This document shows positions 17,006 to 25,338 of a stretch of DNA of 26,670 bases, piece after piece. Made by a program: the position numbers and the translations under genes. The DNA comes from Rhodobacteraceae bacterium UBA6141 (GTDB lineage Bacteria > Pseudomonadota > Alphaproteobacteria > Rhodobacterales > Rhodobacteraceae): the NCBI GenBank assembly GCA_002423245.1, contig DIVD01000018.1:1-26670 (forward strand), written 5' to 3'. Every line of letters begins with the position of its first letter. Position 1 is the first letter of the stretch. The notes beneath the pieces are model-generated. The model was not told where the DNA came from. It worked only from the letters and a program-made list of their open reading frames with translations, and searched no databases.

Positions 17006-17844
17006 CCGACGACAGCCTGACCCGGATCGCCGAGGCGCTGGAGCGTCTGGCGCCGCCGCCCGAGCGCAGCCCCGATTTCGGCGCTGCCGACGCCTTCCTG
17101 TGGCAGGTCGCGCCCGACCGGCTGGCCCCGGTGCCGCAGGTGTCGCGGGTGGATCTCTCGCTGCTGGTCGGCATCGACCGCTCGCGCGACACGCTGCTGG
17201 CGAACACCCGGCAGTTCGCGCGCGGGCTGCCCGCGAACAACGCCCTGCTCTGGGGCGCCCGGGGCATGGGCAAATCCTCGCTGGTCAAGGCCGCCCATGC
17301 CGCCGTGCTGGCCGAGGGGCTGGCGCTGAAGCTGGTGGAACTGGCGCGCGACGACCTGCCCTCGGTCGGGCGGCTGCTGGCGCATCTGCGGGCCGCCCGC
17401 AACCACCGCTTCGTGCTGTTCTGCGATGACCTGTCGTTCAGCCATGACGACCAGCATTACAAGTCGCTGAAGGCGGTGCTGGATGGCGGGATCGAGGGGC
17501 GGCCGGAAAACGTGCTGTTCTACGCCACATCGAACCGCCGCCACCTGATGCCGCGCGACATGATCGAGAACGAACGTTCGACCGCGATCAGCCCGTCGGA
17601 GGCGGTGGAGGAAAAGGTCTCGCTGTCCGACCGGTTCGGGCTGTGGCTGGGTTTCCACCCCTGCGACCAGGACGATTACCTCGCGATGGTCCGCGGCTAT
17701 TGCGACAGCTACGGGCTGGCGATCAGCGACGAGCGGCTGCGTGCCGAGGCGATCGAATGGCAGGCGACCCGCGGCGGGCGCTCGGGCCGGGTGGCCTGGC
17801 AGTTCTTCACCGATCTTGCCGGGCGCGAAGGCGTGCGCATCTGA
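17002..17844 (+). CDS. DUF815 family P-loop ATPase
   Basis: A 280-aa cytoplasmic AAA-like ATPase of the DUF815 family, whose function is not established. Walker A is GARGMGKSS (K91), Walker B is VLFCDDLSF, and a sensor-like FYATSNRRHLMPRDM follows. The C-terminal region SLSDRFGLWLGFHPCDQDDYLAMVRGY resembles the lid of DnaA/DnaC-like ATPases. The start ATG overlaps the tatC stop by 4 bp (ATGA), so it is translationally coupled to TatC. That suggests, but does not prove, a link to Tat export or quality control. Two hairpins follow before the convergent PRC-barrel-like gene. Confidence 0.92.
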   Translation: MTDDSLTRIAEALERLAPPPERSPDFGAADAFLWQVAPDRLAPVPQVSRVDLSLLVGIDRSRDTLLANTRQFARGLPANNALLWGARGMGKSSLVKAAHAAVLAEGLALKLVELARDDLPSVGRLLAHLRAARNHRFVLFCDDLSFSHDDQHYKSLKAVLDGGIEGRPENVLFYATSNRRHLMPRDMIENERSTAISPSEAVEEKVSLSDRFGLWLGFHPCDQDDYLAMVRGYCDSYGLAISDERLRAEAIEWQATRGGRSGRVAWQFFTDLAGREGVRI

Positions 17845-17910
17845 AACAGAGCTCGCAGGACCACCCTGTGCAGCGCGGAAGCTGCCGGCGCGAGGCACCT
17901 GCCCATGACA

Positions 17911-17957
17911 AGGCCCGCCCCGATGACGGAGCGGGCCTCCCCGGCCTCATGGGCCGG
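17911..17957. terminator. Two hairpins between convergent DUF815 and PRC-barrel-like genes
   Basis: Hairpin 1 is AGGCCCGC (17911-17918) / GCGGGCCT (17931-17938) with an inner CC/GG pair across one mismatch. Read on the minus strand it is followed by TGTCAT, so it fits best as terminator of the minus-strand gene. Hairpin 2 is CCGGCC (17941-17946) / GGCCGG (17952-17957), loop TCATG. Together they isolate the convergent transcripts. Confidence 0.65.
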
Positions 17958-17988
17958 CGTCTCATGAGCAAAGACGTGGGGCCGGTGC

Positions 17989-18558
17989 CTAGTTGCCGGC
18001 GCCTGTCGCAGCCGCCGGGACCTCTCCGTCACCCCGGTCCTGCGGGTTGTCCGCCAACCCTTCCGCCTTGGCCTCGGCCGCGTTCTCGATCGTCGCCGTC
18101 AAGTCGCGGAACTCCAGCGCGGTCATCGGCTCGGTCGCCTTGCTCAGCACTTCGGACTCGCTGACGGCGATCACAAGGCTGTCTTCACCGACGCTGGCGA
18201 TCCCGGTCGCATCCATCTGGACCCGGTTGCCATTCGGAAGCTCGAATATCACGTAATCAACCACCCGCTCGGCATTGACCGCGGCATTGACCACCGTTCC
18301 CAGAACGGCGTTGTCCGAGGAATAGACCGTCCAGCCACCCATCGGCCCGGCGCCGCCGGTCGAAGGACCAAAGAGCTCGGTCGAAGTGCCGGTTCTGTCG
18401 ATCACGGTGATCGGCATGGTCTCTGGCTGCCCGGTGTCATCCTGGGTGGCGTTGCTGGGGGCGCCGCTGCCTGGGGCGGCGTCCTGGGCGACGGCAGCGC
18501 CCGACAGTCCAAGCGCGACGACAGAGGCGAACAGAGCGGAATTCTTGAAACGTGTCAT
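17989..18558 (-). CDS. Exported PRC-barrel-like protein
   Basis: A 189-aa secreted protein. The signal peptide MTRFKNSALFASVVALGLSG runs to a likely cleavage after AVA (residue 24). After a Gly/Ser/Asp-rich linker, residues 74-136 (GWTVYSSDNAVLGTVVNAAV to VIAVSESEV) have the short-strand pattern of a PRC barrel: a residue-conserved turn, then G-x-V repeats. The C-terminal 50 residues form an Ala/Glu-rich probable helix and an acidic tail. The ATG at 18558 has AAGGAC upstream. PRC-barrel proteins of this exported kind are often stress-induced, which fits the exact ECF-type promoter match at 18599-18623. The precise function is unknown. Confidence 0.85.
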   Translation of the reverse strand: MTRFKNSALFASVVALGLSGAAVAQDAAPGSGAPSNATQDDTGQPETMPITVIDRTGTSTELFGPSTGGAGPMGGWTVYSSDNAVLGTVVNAAVNAERVVDYVIFELPNGNRVQMDATGIASVGEDSLVIAVSESEVLSKATEPMTALEFRDLTATIENAAEAKAEGLADNPQDRGDGEVPAAATGAGN

Positions 18559-18598
18559 ATGGAGTCCTTTCGGAACTTGTTACGTTCTATGGCTCACC

Positions 18599-18623
18599 AA
18601 CGCCCCGGCCATGCTTTCGTTCC
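18599..18623 (-). promoter_or_regulatory. ECF-sigma promoter candidate (GGAAC-N16-CGTT) of the PRC-barrel-like gene
   Basis: On the minus strand GGAAC (complement of 18619-18623), exactly 16 nt, then CGTT (complement of 18599-18602), 40 nt before the ATG at 18558. This is a full match to the EcfG general-stress consensus as I know it, and the best example of the pattern in the window. Confidence 0.55.
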
Positions 18624-18699
18624 CGTCCCACGAAGCCGTGATCACGGCCCGCGCCCGGCTCGCGCATCCGACAAAATGCACCCCGCGGCCGGAGGGCCG

Positions 18700-18728
18700 T
18701 TGCCCGCCGGCGCGGCTTGCGGTATCGG
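18700..18728 (+). promoter_or_regulatory. Candidate promoter of purM-purN
   Basis: TTGCCC (18700-18705), 17 nt, TATCGG (18723-18728) predicts a start near 18735, about 50 nt before the purM ATG. No purine riboswitch or PurR-like palindrome is evident in the gap 18559-18786. Confidence 0.38.
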
Positions 18729-18786
18729 CCCGGTCAAGGGAACGGGCGCGGAGGCATCGGCCGCGGCAGGCAAGAAGGGGGCGGCG

Positions 18787-19833
18787 ATGAGCGACGGCAG
18801 GAACGGGCTGACCTACGCGGCGGCGGGCGTGGACATCGACGCAGGGAACGCGCTGGTCGAACGGATCAAGCCCGCGGCGAAGCGCACCGAGCGGCCGGGC
18901 ACCCTGTCGGGCCTTGGCGGGTTCGGCGCGCTCTTCGACCTGAAGGCCGCGGGCTACAGCGACCCGATCCTCGTGGCCGCGACCGACGGGGTCGGCACCA
19001 AGCTGCGCATCGCCATCGACACCGGAAACGTGGACACGATCGGCATCGACCTCGTGGCGATGTGCGTCAACGATCTGGTGTGCCAGGGGGCGGAGCCGCT
19101 GCTGTTCCTCGACTATTTCGCCACCGGCAGGCTGGACGTGGATCAGGCGGCGCGGATCATCGGGGGCATCGCGCAGGGCTGCGCGGACAGCGGCTGCGCG
19201 CTGGTCGGCGGCGAGACGGCGGAAATGCCGGGCATGTATCACGGTGGCGATTTCGACCTTGCCGGCTTTGCGGTCGGCGCGATGGAGCGCGGCGCAGCCC
19301 TGCCCGCGGGCGTGGCCGCGGGCGATGTGCTGCTGGGGCTTGGCTCGGACGGCGTGCATTCCAACGGCTACTCCCTCGTGCGCAAGGTGGTGGAGATGGC
19401 GGGCCTTGGCTGGGACGCGCCCGCGCCCTTCGCGGAGGGGCCGCTGGGGCAGGCGCTGCTGGCGCCGACGCGGCTTTACGTCCGGCAGGCGCTGGCGGCG
19501 ATCCGGGCGGGCGGGGTGCACGGGCTTGCCCATATCACCGGCGGCGGGCTGACCGAGAACCTGCCGCGCGTGCTGCCCGAGGGGCTTGGCGCGCGCATCG
19601 ACCTGGCCGCCTGGCAATTGCCGCCGGTGTTCCGCTGGCTGGCACAAACCGCGGGGATGGCGCAGGCGGAGCTGCTGAAGACCTTCAACTGCGGCATCGG
19701 CATGATCCTCGTGGTCGCGGCGGACCGGGCAGCGGTGCTGGCCGCCCTGCTGGCCGATCAGGGCGAGACCGTCACCCATCTCGGCGAGGTCGTGCCGGGG
19801 CAGGGGGTCAGCTACCGGAACCGCCTGCTGTGA
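18787..19833 (+). CDS. purM: Phosphoribosylformylglycinamidine cyclo-ligase PurM (AIR synthetase)
   Basis: A 348-aa ATP-dependent enzyme of de novo purine synthesis that closes the imidazole ring, turning FGAM into AIR. Recognisable family blocks: YAAAGVDIDAGN at the start, LVAATDGVGTKLRIA (nucleotide/substrate loop), DLVAMCVNDLVCQGAEPLLFLDYFATG, GGETAEMPGMY, GLGSDGVHSNGYSLVRK and ITGGGLTENLPRVLP. The length matches the family (about 345 aa). The frame is open back to 18559, but ATG 18787 with AAGGGGG upstream is the natural start. purN overlaps its stop by 4 bp, so the two are cotranslated. Confidence 0.97.
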   Translation: MSDGRNGLTYAAAGVDIDAGNALVERIKPAAKRTERPGTLSGLGGFGALFDLKAAGYSDPILVAATDGVGTKLRIAIDTGNVDTIGIDLVAMCVNDLVCQGAEPLLFLDYFATGRLDVDQAARIIGGIAQGCADSGCALVGGETAEMPGMYHGGDFDLAGFAVGAMERGAALPAGVAAGDVLLGLGSDGVHSNGYSLVRKVVEMAGLGWDAPAPFAEGPLGQALLAPTRLYVRQALAAIRAGGVHGLAHITGGGLTENLPRVLPEGLGARIDLAAWQLPPVFRWLAQTAGMAQAELLKTFNCGIGMILVVAADRAAVLAALLADQGETVTHLGEVVPGQGVSYRNRLL

Positions 19834-20426
19834 GCGAGCCGAGGCGCGTCGCGATCCTGATTTCCGGCAGCGGATCGAACATGGTCCGGCTGGTGGAAAG
19901 CATGGTCGATGACCATCCGGCGCGGCCGGTGCTGGTCGCCTCCAACGACGCATCCGCGGCGGGGCTGGAACGCGCGGCGCGGCTGGGGGTGCCGACCGCC
20001 GCCATCGACCACCGCCCGTTCAAGGGCGACCGCGCCGCCTTCGAGGCGGAACTCCTCAAGCCGATCCTGGCGGCCGAGCCCGACATCCTCTGTCTCGCGG
20101 GGTTCATGCGGGTGCTGACCCCGGCCTTCGTGGCGCGCTTCGAGGGGAGGATGCTGAACATCCACCCCTCGCTGCTGCCGCTCTATCCCGGCCTGCACAC
20201 CCATCAGCGCGCGCTGGACGCGGGCGATGCCGAGGCCGGATGCACGGTGCACGAGGTGACGGCGGTGCTCGATACCGGGCCGATCCTCGGGCAGGCGCGG
20301 GTGCCGGTGCAGCCGGGCGATACCGCCGAGACGCTGGCCGCGCGGGTGCTGGCAATGGAGCACCGGCTCTACCCCGCCGTGCTGCGCCGCTTTGCCGCCG
20401 GCGACCGCAGCCCCGTGCTGCTCTGA
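19830..20426 (+). CDS. purN: Phosphoribosylglycinamide formyltransferase PurN
   Basis: A 198-aa formyl-tetrahydrofolate-dependent transferase that formylates GAR to FGAR, two steps before PurM. The N-terminal nucleotide-binding ISGSGSNM, the catalytic NIHPSLLPLYPG (Asn and His) and the DTGPILGQ loop with its conserved Asp are all present. Translation starts at the GTG at 19830, within the purM TGA (GTGA), indicating coupling. The length is normal (E. coli 212 aa). Confidence 0.96.
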   Translation: MSEPRRVAILISGSGSNMVRLVESMVDDHPARPVLVASNDASAAGLERAARLGVPTAAIDHRPFKGDRAAFEAELLKPILAAEPDILCLAGFMRVLTPAFVARFEGRMLNIHPSLLPLYPGLHTHQRALDAGDAEAGCTVHEVTAVLDTGPILGQARVPVQPGDTAETLAARVLAMEHRLYPAVLRRFAAGDRSPVLL

Positions 20427-20525
20427 CCGCGCCCGCGCGCGCTTGCCCTTTCCTTTCGGGACCGCCTGCCCTAAGGCAGTGGAAACCAGCGGGATGACCC
20501 CGCGCCCCCGGATCCGAAGGCCGCG

Positions 20526-21686
20526 ATGCAGACCATCCTTATCACCGAAGAGCTTGCCCGTTTCTGCGAAGCCGCCAAATCCGAGCCCTATGTCACCATC
20601 GACACCGAGTTCCTGCGCGAGCGCACCTACTGGTCCAGGCTCTGCCTGATCCAGATGGCGCTGCCGGGCAGGAACGGCGAGGCGGTGCTGGTCGATCCGA
20701 TCGCAGGCGGCGAGGGGCTGTCGCTGGAGCCGCTCTACGACCTCTTTCGCCACGAGGCGACGGTGAAGGTGTTCCACGCGGCGCGCCAGGATCTGGAGAT
20801 CTTCTTCGTCGAGGGCAATGTGCTGCCCACCCCGCTGTTCGACACGCAGGTCGCCGCCATGGTCTGCGGCTTTGGCGAGCAGGTCGGCTATGAGACGCTG
20901 GTGCGCAAGATCGCGCGCGAGACCCTCGACAAGACAAGCCGCTTCACCGACTGGTCGCGCCGCCCGCTGACCGAGGCGCAGAAGGTCTATGCGCTGGCGG
21001 ACGTGACGCATCTGCGGGTGATCTACGAATTCCTGTCGAGGGAACTGGCGCGCACCGGCCGCCAGCCCTGGGTCGAGGAGGAGCTGGCCATCCTGCTGGC
21101 GCCCGAGACCTACATCACCCGTCCCGCCGAAGCCTGGGAGCGGGTCAAGACCCGCACCACCTCGGGCCGTTTCCTTGCCATCGTGCGCGAGCTTGCGCGC
21201 TTTCGCGAGGAGTTTGCCCAGGCCCGCAACATCCCGCGCAGCCGTGTCTACAAGGACGATGCGCTGCTCGAGCTTGCCTCGACCAGGCCGCAAAGCTACG
21301 AAGACCTCGGCCGCTCGCGCCTGCTGCTGCGCGAGGCGCGGCGCGGCGAGATCGCCGACGGCATCCTTGCCGCGGTGAAGGCGGGGCTGGAGGCGCGGCC
21401 CGAAGACCTGCCGAAGCCCCCCGATGACCGCGACCAGGTGCAGGTCAACCCGGCGCTGGCGGACCTGCTGCGCGTGCTGCTGAAGGCAAAATCCGAAGAG
21501 ACGGGGGTCGCGTCGAAGCTGATCGCCAGCGCATCCGACCTCGACATCATCGCCTCGGGCGGGCGCGAGGTCGATGCGCTGAAGGGCTGGCGCCGCGAGG
21601 TGTTCGGCGAGGACGCGCTGCGGCTGTGCAAGGGCGAGATCGCCCTCTCGGCCAGGGGCGGCGCGGTGCGGGTGGTGCCGGTCTGA
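20526..21686 (+). CDS. rnd: Ribonuclease D
   Basis: A 386-aa 3'-5' exoribonuclease that trims tRNA precursors and other structured small RNAs. The exonuclease domain carries the DEDDy set: D26 and E28 (TIDTEF), D89 (HAARQDLEIFF), and Y155 with D159 (YALADVTHL). A first HRDC domain lies near residues 210-290 (TSGRFLAIVRELARFREEFA, then IPRSRVYKDDALLELA), and a second helical HRDC-like region ends the protein. The length fits alphaproteobacterial RNase D. The gene is 99 nt after purN; that gap shows no clear promoter or terminator. Confidence 0.95.
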   Translation: MQTILITEELARFCEAAKSEPYVTIDTEFLRERTYWSRLCLIQMALPGRNGEAVLVDPIAGGEGLSLEPLYDLFRHEATVKVFHAARQDLEIFFVEGNVLPTPLFDTQVAAMVCGFGEQVGYETLVRKIARETLDKTSRFTDWSRRPLTEAQKVYALADVTHLRVIYEFLSRELARTGRQPWVEEELAILLAPETYITRPAEAWERVKTRTTSGRFLAIVRELARFREEFAQARNIPRSRVYKDDALLELASTRPQSYEDLGRSRLLLREARRGEIADGILAAVKAGLEARPEDLPKPPDDRDQVQVNPALADLLRVLLKAKSEETGVASKLIASASDLDIIASGGREVDALKGWRREVFGEDALRLCKGEIALSARGGAVRVVPV

Positions 21687-21711
21687 CCGGCCCGGTCCGG
21701 GGGCGCAGGTC

Positions 21712-21746
21712 AGCCGGCTGCCCCGTCTAGCCGGCTGCCCCGTCTA
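21712..21746 (-). repeat. Exact 17-bp tandem duplication at the lipoprotein stop codon
   Basis: AGCCGGCTGCCCCGTCT occurs twice in a row (21712-21728, 21729-21745) without mismatch. On the minus strand each unit begins TAGACGGGG, and the first TAG (complement of 21744-21746) is the lipoprotein gene's stop codon. It fills most of the 57-nt gap between convergent rnd and the lipoprotein gene. Confidence 0.9.
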
Positions 21747-22205
21747 TCTGCTGGACGTCATCGAGTTGCGGGCGCCCACCACGACCACGCGGCGGACCCC
21801 GGCCAGCGTCTGGTCGCTGAGGAAGCGCCCCGCCGTCAATTCGCGCGACTGCGGGGTGGACTGGCGGGTGGGGCGGTCCGGTTTCGCGACCACGAAGCGG
21901 TAGGTCAGCACGCCATCGGCCGGGATCTCGTCCTGGTCCTGCGGGACCAGTTCCGCGTCCCACCAGCCCTGCGTCGGCGGCAGACCCGCCACCGTCAGGA
22001 TCGCGCCGCCCGGCCTCCGCTTCAGCTCCATCCGGGTGATCTGGTCCACCAGGGCGCGGCCATCGGCCACCTGCTCGACCGGCGCGGTGGTGGTGGGCTG
22101 GCTCTGCGCCCCGCCGAACCAGTTGAACGGGTTGACGCGGCTGTCCCGGACGGTGGCACAAGCGCCGAGCGAAGCGGCAAGCATCAGCACTAGGGCTAGT
22201 CTCAT
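21744..22205 (-). CDS. Conserved-looking lipoprotein of unknown function
   Basis: A 153-aa protein with a lipoprotein signal: MRLALVLMLAASLGAC, with lipobox LGAC, so Cys16 would be lipidated. Residue +2 is Ala, compatible with outer-membrane sorting. The mature part has a short Asn/Pro/Phe motif (RVNPFNWFGG), then a compact alpha/beta-looking domain with an amphipathic helix (GRALVDQITRMELKRRPGG) and strands ILTVAGLP, LTYRFVVAKP and RRVVVVGAR. I do not recognise a named family. The frame extends to 22331, but ATG 22205 with AGGGGGA upstream gives the signal peptide at the right place. It is divergent from sufE. Confidence 0.85.
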   Translation of the reverse strand: MRLALVLMLAASLGACATVRDSRVNPFNWFGGAQSQPTTTAPVEQVADGRALVDQITRMELKRRPGGAILTVAGLPPTQGWWDAELVPQDQDEIPADGVLTYRFVVAKPDRPTRQSTPQSRELTAGRFLSDQTLAGVRRVVVVGARNSMTSSR

Positions 22206-22351
22206 CCGGGGTCCCCCTGTTCCTCGCCCCTTGGGTAGCCTATCCCGCCGCCGTTGAAAAGAGAGGCCGGTGGCGGATCGGGCGCGACCTGCCGGCCGGC
22301 GCCGCCGGCCCTCGCGAGGGGGGCCGGGCACATCGTGCGCGCCTCGCCCAC

Positions 22352-22380
22352 TGGACCTCGCCGGGCCGAGCCACTAGCTA
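22352..22380 (+). promoter_or_regulatory. Candidate promoter of sufE
   Basis: TGGACC (22352-22357), 17 nt, TAGCTA (22375-22380) predicts a start near 22387, about 27 nt before the sufE ATG. The divergent gap 22206-22413 otherwise holds a GC-rich imperfect hairpin at 22305-22327. Confidence 0.42.
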
Positions 22381-22413
22381 TGGGATCCGCCCCTGAGGCC
22401 CGGAGACAGCGAC

Positions 22414-22845
22414 ATGGCCACCCCCGCCTTCGAAGACATCGCCGAGACCTTCGCGTTTCTGGACGACTGGGAAGACCGCTACCGCCATGTGATCGAGCTT
22501 GGCAAGGCGATGCCCGCGCTCGATGCCGCCTTCCGGGTGCCGGCGACGAAGGTCGAGGGCTGCGCCAGCCAGGTCTGGCTCTTGCCGCGGATCGAGGGGC
22601 GGGGGCCGGCGGCGCGCTTCGACTTTCAGGGCGACAGCGACGCGATGATCGTGCGCGGGCTGATCGCGGTGCTGCACGCGCTCTATTCCGGACTGCCGGT
22701 GGCAGAGGTCGGCAGCGTCGATGCGAATGCCGAGTTTGCGCGGCTGGGGCTGGACCGGCACCTGTCGGCGCAACGCTCGAACGGGGTGCGCGCGATGGTA
22801 GGGCGGATCCGCCTGCTGGCCGCCGCCGCCGCCGCGGAGGGCTGA
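22414..22845 (+). CDS. sufE: Cysteine desulfuration protein SufE
   Basis: A 143-aa sulfur-acceptor protein that takes persulfide from the SufS desulfurase and passes it to the SUF Fe-S scaffold. The acceptor is C50 in TKVEGCASQVW, matching Cys51 of E. coli SufE. The N-terminal IAETFAFLDDWEDRYRHVIELGK and the DSDAMIVRGLIAVLHALYSG segment are characteristic. ATG 22414 has GGAGA upstream. It stands apart from any suf operon visible here. Its stop codon abuts the stop of the convergent acylase gene with no base between. Confidence 0.95.
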   Translation: MATPAFEDIAETFAFLDDWEDRYRHVIELGKAMPALDAAFRVPATKVEGCASQVWLLPRIEGRGPAARFDFQGDSDAMIVRGLIAVLHALYSGLPVAEVGSVDANAEFARLGLDRHLSAQRSNGVRAMVGRIRLLAAAAAAEG

Positions 22846-25323
22846 CTACCCGGCCCCCGCCGCGCCTTCCGGTTCCAGCAGCGTGATCCCGGTCGCCGCC
22901 GCCCGCGCAAGGCCGGGGTCGAGCGACATCGGCAGATATTCCCCCCGCCGCCACAGTTCCGACAGGTCGTCATACCAGCGCGACAGCGGATGCCCCGACT
23001 GGCCGGTAGAGATGATGAAGACCGAACTGTCCGGGTCCGCGAAGTTGTACACGCCGCGATAGCCCGCGCCATGGACGTTCAGGTAGGGCTGCGGCCCCTC
23101 GCCCCTCGTCATGCCGCGCATGAGCGTGAAATCCCCCCCCGAGGTGGACTGGCGGATGTTCACGAACCACTTCAGCACCGGCACCTCGCCCAGAACCGGG
23201 TGGTCATGCGTCGCCTGATGCGCGTCGCCCCAGCGCCAGCTTTCCACGTTCGGGCCATACCGTTCGGTCAGCTCCAGCAGCGCATCGTCCAGCGCCAGCC
23301 GCGCGATGTCGGTGCAGGTCTCTGTCGGCGAGGATTGCAGGATGTCGCACCAGCGCGCCGCGCCGTCCACGTTGCGGAACACCCGCTCGACGAACAGCGG
23401 CTCCATCCGCGCGAAGCTGGCCGCCAGCGGGCCAAGCTCGTCCTGGATCAGCCGGTGCTGCAACGCGCGCATCCACGCGGCATAGATCAGCGGCTCGGGC
23501 AGATGCTCGTTCATCTCGCCGTTCCACTCCGCCAGCAGCGCCAGCGCCCGCTTGCGCCGCCCCTCGGGGGTATTGGCGGGGGCGGCCTCGCCGGTGAACC
23601 ACAGGTCGGCGGCGACCAGCGGCAGCAGGCTGCGCGCGGCGGGGCTGGTGGTATCGAGCTGCGCCGCGATGAAGCTCTCGCGGCTGTGCACCTCGCGCTC
23701 CTGCATCAGCCGCTGCCAGCGCTGGATGCGCTGGCTGTCGCCCCAGTCAAAGCTGACATGGTCGGGGAAGGGCCGGTCCACCGTCTTGTTGTTGGTGTTG
23801 CCAAGGATGCCGCCCTCGGGGTTCACGGTGCGCGGGTTGGCGTCATAGGGCAGGCGCCCGGTCCAGCGGTTCTGCGGCTTCCAGCCAAGCGCGGGCATCA
23901 TCCCCCGCGTTTCATGCGCCGCATCGCGCGCCGGCAGCCGCCCCACCGTCACCATCGCCACCCCGTCCTGATCGGCCAGCACCAGGTTCTGCGAGGGCGC
24001 CACGACCAACTCGCCCGCCGCGATCCCCTCTTCGAGGCTATGGGCCTGCATCAGCCGGATCGCCGCGGTCATCGAGGTGTCATCCGCATCCAGCAGTGTC
24101 CAGGCCAGCGCCGCGACATGGCCGGCCGGCGTGACGCTGCCGATGTCGTAATGGCTGCCGGGCAGCACCGGGCCGTTTTCCGTCCAGCGCAGGGTCAGCG
24201 TGACGGGCGCCGCATCCTTGACGTTGACGATCACCCGGCGGTTGCGGAACGGCGTCCAGCCCTGCGGCGTGCGGTATTCGGCGCTGTCGGCGGGGTTCAA
24301 CTCCTCGATCATCAGATCCTGATCGTCGGCGTAGGAGGAGGTGAGCCCCCAGCCAAGCCCCGCATTGCGCCCGACCAGCACCGCGGGAACGCCGGGGATG
24401 GTGCCGCCGATCACCCCGCCCGAGGCCAGTTCCAGCCGCGCCAGATACCACAGGCTCGGCGCGCTGAAGCCCAGATGCGGGTCGCTTGCCAGCAGCGATC
24501 CGCCCGCCGCCGCCCGCTCGGGCGCTGCCGCCCAGGCATTCGAGGCGCCCGCCAGATCGCGGTCGGGGAAGGGCGAGAACGGGCCGAGATCGGCCTTGCG
24601 CAGCGGCGCCTCGCTGGCCGGCACGCCCGGCACCGCCTGCGCATAGTCGGGCAGTTCCATCACGCCCGGCCCCGGCAGCGCGGGCATCAGGTCGCGCGGC
24701 CAGTCCCGCGACAGCAGCGACAGCCGCGCCCGCAAGACCTCGGTGGACAGATGCGAGGACAGTTGCACCCCGATCAGCTTGAGGATCGCCAGCGAGTCGG
24801 CGGGCTGCCAATAGGCGATCTCGGGCTCGAACAGGAAGAACTCGGGCGCGCCGCGGCCGCGGCTGTCCTCGTTCACGACGCGGATCCATTCGTTGACCCC
24901 GCGCGCATAGGCATCGAGCGCCTGCCGCGTGGCTGCGTCCTGCGCGGGCACCGCTGCGGCCGCAAGCCCGTAAAGATCCAGCCGGCGCATCAACTCGTCC
25001 AGCCGCAGGGTGCGGGTGCCGAAAAGCTCGGAGAGGCGCCCCTGGGCGGTGCGGCGCAGCATGGTCATCTGCCACAGCCGGTCCTGCGCATGGGCATAGC
25101 CAAGGCCGAAATACACATCGGCGTCGCTGCTGCCGAAGACATGCGGCACGTTGCCGGTATCGCGCACGATCTCCAGCGGCGCCGAAATCCCCCGGACCTC
25201 GCGTCGGTCGTCATAGTCGGGCAGGGATCCCGCGCCGACATAGTAGATCAGCAGGGCAGCGGCGAGGGTCAGGGCCAGAAGCGCCGTGACGATGCGCAGA
25301 AGCCAGCGGAAGAGGATCAGCAT
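22846..25323 (-). CDS. Penicillin acylase family Ntn-hydrolase (S45 family)
   Basis: An 825-aa precursor of a periplasmic amide hydrolase. An N-terminal membrane anchor or signal (WLLRIVTALLALTLAAALLIYY) is followed by the alpha region with IVRDTGNVPHVFG and GLGYAHAQDRLWQM. The autocatalytic cleavage site precedes the nucleophile S261 in AGASNAWA, the start of the beta chain. The oxyanion-side motifs NAGLGWGLTSSYADDQDL and LGNTNNKTVDRPFP fit the family. Members hydrolyse beta-lactams, acyl-homoserine lactones or other amides; the substrate here is unknown, and quorum-signal quenching is possible. The ATG at 25323 is assigned because the hydrophobic segment follows at once, although no good ribosome site is seen and the frame extends to 25422. 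Confidence 0.92.
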   Translation of the reverse strand: MLILFRWLLRIVTALLALTLAAALLIYYVGAGSLPDYDDRREVRGISAPLEIVRDTGNVPHVFGSSDADVYFGLGYAHAQDRLWQMTMLRRTAQGRLSELFGTRTLRLDELMRRLDLYGLAAAAVPAQDAATRQALDAYARGVNEWIRVVNEDSRGRGAPEFFLFEPEIAYWQPADSLAILKLIGVQLSSHLSTEVLRARLSLLSRDWPRDLMPALPGPGVMELPDYAQAVPGVPASEAPLRKADLGPFSPFPDRDLAGASNAWAAAPERAAAGGSLLASDPHLGFSAPSLWYLARLELASGGVIGGTIPGVPAVLVGRNAGLGWGLTSSYADDQDLMIEELNPADSAEYRTPQGWTPFRNRRVIVNVKDAAPVTLTLRWTENGPVLPGSHYDIGSVTPAGHVAALAWTLLDADDTSMTAAIRLMQAHSLEEGIAAGELVVAPSQNLVLADQDGVAMVTVGRLPARDAAHETRGMMPALGWKPQNRWTGRLPYDANPRTVNPEGGILGNTNNKTVDRPFPDHVSFDWGDSQRIQRWQRLMQEREVHSRESFIAAQLDTTSPAARSLLPLVAADLWFTGEAAPANTPEGRRKRALALLAEWNGEMNEHLPEPLIYAAWMRALQHRLIQDELGPLAASFARMEPLFVERVFRNVDGAARWCDILQSSPTETCTDIARLALDDALLELTERYGPNVESWRWGDAHQATHDHPVLGEVPVLKWFVNIRQSTSGGDFTLMRGMTRGEGPQPYLNVHGAGYRGVYNFADPDSSVFIISTGQSGHPLSRWYDDLSELWRRGEYLPMSLDPGLARAAATGITLLEPEGAAGAG

Positions 25324-25338
25324 CGGCAAGGTCGCATG

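Noticed and set aside
18559..18786. 76-residue N-terminal extension of PurM
   Set aside because: Low-complexity residues with no match to PurM; ATG 18787 has a ribosome site and the family N-terminus.
18559..18786. Purine riboswitch or PurR box upstream of purM
   Set aside because: No conserved riboswitch core or palindrome could be seen.
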